The notes under the pieces were generated by a model. The model made no database searches. It was not told the DNA's origin and saw only the letters and a list, made by a program, of their open reading frames with translations. 64,000 nt of DNA from Mugil cephalus. Its lineage: Eukaryota; Chordata; Actinopteri; Mugiliformes; Mugilidae. This document shows positions 54,700 to 64,000 of the stretch, one piece after another. The position numbers were made by a program, and so were the translations under genes. Position 1 is the stretch's first letter. Each line of letters opens with the position of its first letter. Location: the NCBI RefSeq assembly GCF_022458985.1, contig NC_061782.1, positions 12,417,672 through 12,481,671 on the forward strand. Direction: 5' to 3'.

Positions 54700-55010
54700 A
54701 CATTCACTGTTCCTAGCAATCTACATTCCCTACCCACACTGTATATACTGATTTTCAGAGTGCTGTATATGCTTGCATATTTTGTACATTCTTTCAAATG
54801 TGATACTGTCTTTTATTGTTTCTGTATTGCTTGTATATATTTTCATATCAAATTCTGTGCTGCTGAGACAAGGTAATTTCCTATACGTGGAATAAATAAA
54901 TGATGTTTTATGTCTTTGGAAGTGGGAGGAAACTGGAGAAGAACTTGCAAACTCCACCCAGAAAGGCCCGGGCTGGGCTTGAATCCAGACATTCTTGTTG
55001 GAAGGCATCA
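54700..55010. mobile_element. Nested LINE-tail / teleost repeat, copy 2
   Basis: Counterpart of 47340-47700: TAGCAATCTACATTCCCTAC ... GACAAGGTAATTTCCTATAC, then GTGGGAGGAAACTGGAG and CTTGCAAACTCCACCCAGAA. The left half of the outer repeat is missing here. Confidence 0.55.
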
Positions 55011-55439
55011 GTACTAGCCACCCATGTTTTCCATGTTGCTTGATATTATGATCATACATTACGTGCAGCGAGTCATGCTCGTTTTCTTCTGTGTAAATTG
55101 ACTCATAATAAGAATATTATGGAATGGACAAATGAAATCAGCAGCTACATCAGAATTTAATGCCATGAAACAGAGCACCAGAAAGGATACGACTGCTAAA
55201 CCCATGTGTCTGAGAGGTCAACAACAACTTACTTTAATGTCAGTGGAGAGAATGAACACACAAGAAAAAAAAAGAAAGAAAGTTCCACTGAACTGCTTTT
55301 GGTTTCTGGTTTCTGTTGGTTAAAGACAAACCAAGATCTGGGCATCCAAGGGTTTCTTCAGAAAAAAAAATGTCCTCATCATGATCCACATATACAAGGA
55401 ACATCACAGGAGCTCCAACAGCAGTGATCAAACCAAAGT

Positions 55440-55697
55440 GGTGTCCAGTGTTCCCACCCACCCACACTGTCAAGAAGCCCCTGATTAATGAGAGACAGAG
55501 GTTAGCCCGGCGTCATTGGGCCCAAGCACACAAGAACTGGGTAGAAGAAGATTCTGTGGTCAGATGTGTCCAGTTTCCAGGTTTATCTTCCTCCTGCTAA
55601 TGTGAGGGTACGCAGGAGGCCAGGTGAAGCATTATCTCCAGCATGTACCTACTGTCAAACATGGTGGAGGCAGTATCATGATTTGGGGATGCATGAT
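55440..55697 (+). mobile_element. Tc1/mariner transposase remnant, copy 2
   Basis: Duplicate of the fossil at 48170-48570 (GTTAGCCCGGCGTCATTGGG, ATGGTGGAGGCAGTATCATG). It is interrupted by the hAT insertion at 55698-56057 and continues to about 56160. Confidence 0.8.
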
Positions 55698-56057
55698 CAT
55701 GCACATCGCCACTTTTTTACTGGGGCACGTGCCCACGCTCCTGTAAAATTCCAGATGAATTTTCACAAAGTTTATGTTCACAGAATAATATCCGAACCCC
55801 TACGCTATGACTGACGTGTCGTGACACGTAGCGCGCAAAATTTAAATCTATGGCTGGCGTCATGGACATCCGACAGTTCTTTAAAAACAGAGGGGATCAA
55901 GACAAAGAAGCAGGGAGAAGGATAAATGTGAATGAGAAGGAGAGAGGTAGGTTTTTTGCACTGAGCCAGATGTTAATCGGAATCATTTGGGGAGAGAGAG
56001 AGCTCAGCTCGTGGGGGCCTGTGCCCCTGTAGAGCTGCAGGCCTAGCAACGCCCCTG
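55698..56057 (+). mobile_element. Non-autonomous hAT element with 8-bp target-site duplication
   Basis: A 360-bp insertion flanked by TGCATGAT on both sides (55690-55697 and 56058-56065). The paralogous copy-1 site (about 48406-48413) carries a single uninterrupted TGCATGAT, proving insertion. The right terminus, read inward, is CAGGGGCGTTGCTAGGCC, typical of hAT elements; the left terminus is degenerate. An internal frame from 55850 begins MAGVMDIRQFF, resembling the N-terminus of hAT-type transposases, and stops at 56032. Confidence 0.88.
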
Positions 56058-56865
56058 TGCATGATTGCTGCTGGTGTTGGTGTCATCTCACTGCCTGTGG
56101 CTCCCTTCTGCACGTGCACTGTTCTGTCAAGGTTCAAACTAGATGTTTCAACAAGATAACATTTCATGATAATATTTGAGATTGTGTAAAATTTTAAGAA
56201 TGCCCAAAACTTTTTTTCCACCCTGTACTTTACTTATCCCGAGGGAAATTCGCTGCCTGGTAGCTTCACTACAAAGAAACCGATATGAAAGATATACCCG
56301 GATTGGATTAGAATAACCGTTGGGCTAAATACACTGTTGTTTCATTTCATTACTGTTTCATATATTTTTTTTATGAATTGCAAAGTAGCTAAGGTTGTTA
56401 GAAAATTGTAGTGAATAGGAAGATGTGACCTAGAAGTATAAGTAGCTCAAAGGTGCACTTGCTTTAACTACATGAGGAAATGTCATTTCCTTTTCTGAAC
56501 TGCTCCGATTAACAAATTTAAACCAAACACGCAGTTTCACATCCGTCCTTCCCAGTCTTTGTTGTTTGACCGTGGGATGAGGACTGAAAGTGTGCATATG
56601 GCGCCATCTAGTGTAAGAAATAAAGACATCTCAAAGTTTTGGAAACTGATCTCTGGGATGGGCGCGGTTTCTATGGTTAAAAATGGGTTTTAAAAAAAAA
56701 TCCACAACATTAAATCCGCAAACTAAGGCTTGTCTTCTGGTTTGGGTGTGGGTTGATGGGAAATCCCCCATCAGAATCAGAAAGCCTCATGTGTCCCGTC
56801 TCTTTCTATGGAACAGGGGACGCATGCGCAGAAAACAAATCAGCCTCTGAGTTTGTACTTTCACT

Positions 56866-57104
56866 TTACGGGGCGGTGTGTCGCTTTGCACCCTCGACTA
56901 CAACAAAAACAGAGCGCAAACCTTGACTTTAAAGACGTGTTTGATGGACTCGCACGGGTAAAGGTATAATTTCGCCGGCTCAGCCTTCTTACCCAAACAC
57001 TATATAAGAAAACGAACCGTAAACAACACGGTTTAGCTAACTCAGGAGCAACAATGTTCTGACATTACGTTACTGTCATCTGCTGACTCTGGCCTCCTGA
57101 ACAG
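56866..57104 (+). promoter_or_regulatory. chuk: chuk core promoter and non-coding first exon
   Basis: TATATAAG at 57000-57007 lies about 100 nt ahead of a strong donor (CCTGAACAG before GTGAGT, exon end 57104). The leader holds the minimal upstream frame ATGTTCTGA (57054-57062). An acceptor for the start-codon exon is available at 57500-57501 (TTTTTTTAG) or 57516-57517 (CTTGCAG). The exact transcription start is inferred. Confidence 0.65.
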
Positions 57105-57557
57105 GTGAGTTCATCAAATCCGTGGAAATATGTTGCTTTATGTAGACAAAATCGTCAAGATAGTCAAGCTGTCTTTCAGTTTACTGACTTCCCTGAACCT
57201 GAACCTAACATCGTTAATCCTGCAACAGCAAATGACCACTTTACTGCTATGCTACATTAATGACAGTGAATACCCTTTTAAAGTGTTCACAGGCACACAG
57301 AAGAACCAGTTATTTTAAAAACTTATGTAAAACACAGAGAAATATATGTTATACCATAAAGATAGAGTTGTAAAGTTTTTAACATTTATGTTACGTCTAA
57401 TGAAGAATAAAGCATGAATGCATGCTGTGCACACTGCTACAGATAGTGTAAATGAAGCCTTGATGAATATCTGAAATAAAGACTCTATAACTTTTTTTTA
57501 GCTGAGGTCCCTTGCAGACTACCTCTGGTGCCCAGTGGCTGCAGCAGACCTAACACT

Positions 57558-63203
<5,646 letters not shown>

Positions 63204-63269
63204 GTACGGTATAGAGGAACGAAAGGACCTGGCCCTGCTTATAAGCAGATTATTGAAGTCACTAATTAA

Positions 63270-63886
63270 ATATACACTAAATCAGCCACAAGATTAAAAC
63301 CACCAACCACTAATGTGGCTTACATTGATGATCTCATTACACTGTAATGTCCTTCTGGGAAATCTGTGTCCTGGTGCACCCTGGATCCATATGCACACCC
63401 ACATACAGTACACCCAGCCATCCACATGATGTAAAAGAAAACGTAATACAGCAGACTAAGCCAGCATCTTCTATTTCTCTGTGGTTTGGTTCTGGTAATT
63501 ATATGCCCTTTGTGGGCTCTTTCAGCAGTTGACAGGGGTCTAGCCGGATTCCCTGACTGGTCTGTCAGAACCAACACTAACTTTTTTAGCAGTTTGAGCT
63601 GCAGTAGTTTGTCTTTTGGATTGGACCACATCAGCCAACCTTCCCTCTGTCGCTGGTTCACAGCTTTTTCTTCTTTGCAGCATTATTGACTGATTATTGT
63701 ACAGACCCCTGCACACTGAAACATTCCACTACAGCTGCAGTTTTGGAGATGCTCTCATTTGGTCTTCTAGCCATCAAAATGTGCCCACATCCTTATACCT
63801 GTCCATTTTTCTTTTTTCTTATACATTACAAAATGTTTTCTTCCACCCAGTGACAGTAACAGTTGATGTTATGGCTGATTAATGTT
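63270..63886 (-). mobile_element. Decayed Tc1-like element in a chuk intron
   Basis: The termini are inverted copies (ACACTAAATCAGCCACAAG on the left, GATGTTATGGCTGATTAATG on the right). The interior is the antisense of a Tc1-type transposase, with ACATGATGTAAAAGAAAACG, GGATTGGACCACATCAGCCA and GCAGTTTTGGAGATGCTCTC in consensus order. No intact frame remains and internal deletions are evident. Beyond 63886 only intron sequence is visible. Confidence 0.75.
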
Positions 63887-64000
63887 ATCACATAATTGAT
63901 GCTAGAGGGAACCTCTTTAAAATGATGCATTATTGTAAATACTATTAGTCACAATTCAGATCAGTAGTTCCTTCTTAAAAGCATACATTTGTACGAAGTG

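Overview
The window is vertebrate nuclear DNA, almost certainly from a teleost fish. The genes are split into many short exons with GT/AG introns, and their products are close to human proteins. The non-coding DNA carries repeat families typical of fish: several Tc1/mariner groups, hAT remnants, a piggyBac fossil, the widespread repeat containing TTTATATAGCGCC, and long dinucleotide and tetranucleotide arrays. Nothing prokaryotic, viral or CRISPR-like was seen.

Layout. 1-5.45 kb, minus strand: the 5' part of adk (adenosine kinase), with two alternative first exons; the gene runs off the left edge. 5.45-6.74 kb: a short divergent adk/ap3m1 promoter interval. 6.74-9.38 kb, plus strand: complete ap3m1 (AP-3 adaptor mu subunit, 418 aa). 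12.1-33.3 kb, minus strand: complete vcl (vinculin/metavinculin, 22 coding exons), convergent with ap3m1. 37.6-40.6 kb, minus strand: plau (urokinase-type plasminogen activator) lacking the growth-factor domain. 42.5-58.2 kb: a repeat-rich head-to-tail tandem duplication of about 7.8-7.9 kb. Its first copy ends in a truncated copy of the chuk 5' end, and its second runs into the intact gene. 57.6-63.2 kb, plus strand: chuk (IKK-alpha), missing its last exon(s) at the right edge. 63.27-63.89 kb: a decayed Tc1-like element in a chuk intron.

The order plau-vcl-ap3m1-adk matches the human 10q22 block; chuk beside plau is different from human. The genes do not form one pathway. They act in purine salvage (adk), endosome/lysosome-related sorting (ap3m1), cell-matrix adhesion (vcl), pericellular proteolysis (plau) and NF-kappaB signalling (chuk).

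The exon models of ap3m1, vcl and plau were assembled by hand and keep reading frame at every junction to the stop; those of adk and chuk do so to the window edge. I found no convincing new multi-gene system. The most informative items are the chuk promoter/5'-gene duplication with a readable breakpoint and an empty-site-proven hAT insertion, an unclassified 1.8-kb element with GACGTC-rich ends, a perfect 19-bp-stem inverted repeat in a vcl intron, and lineage-specific residues in plau and chuk.
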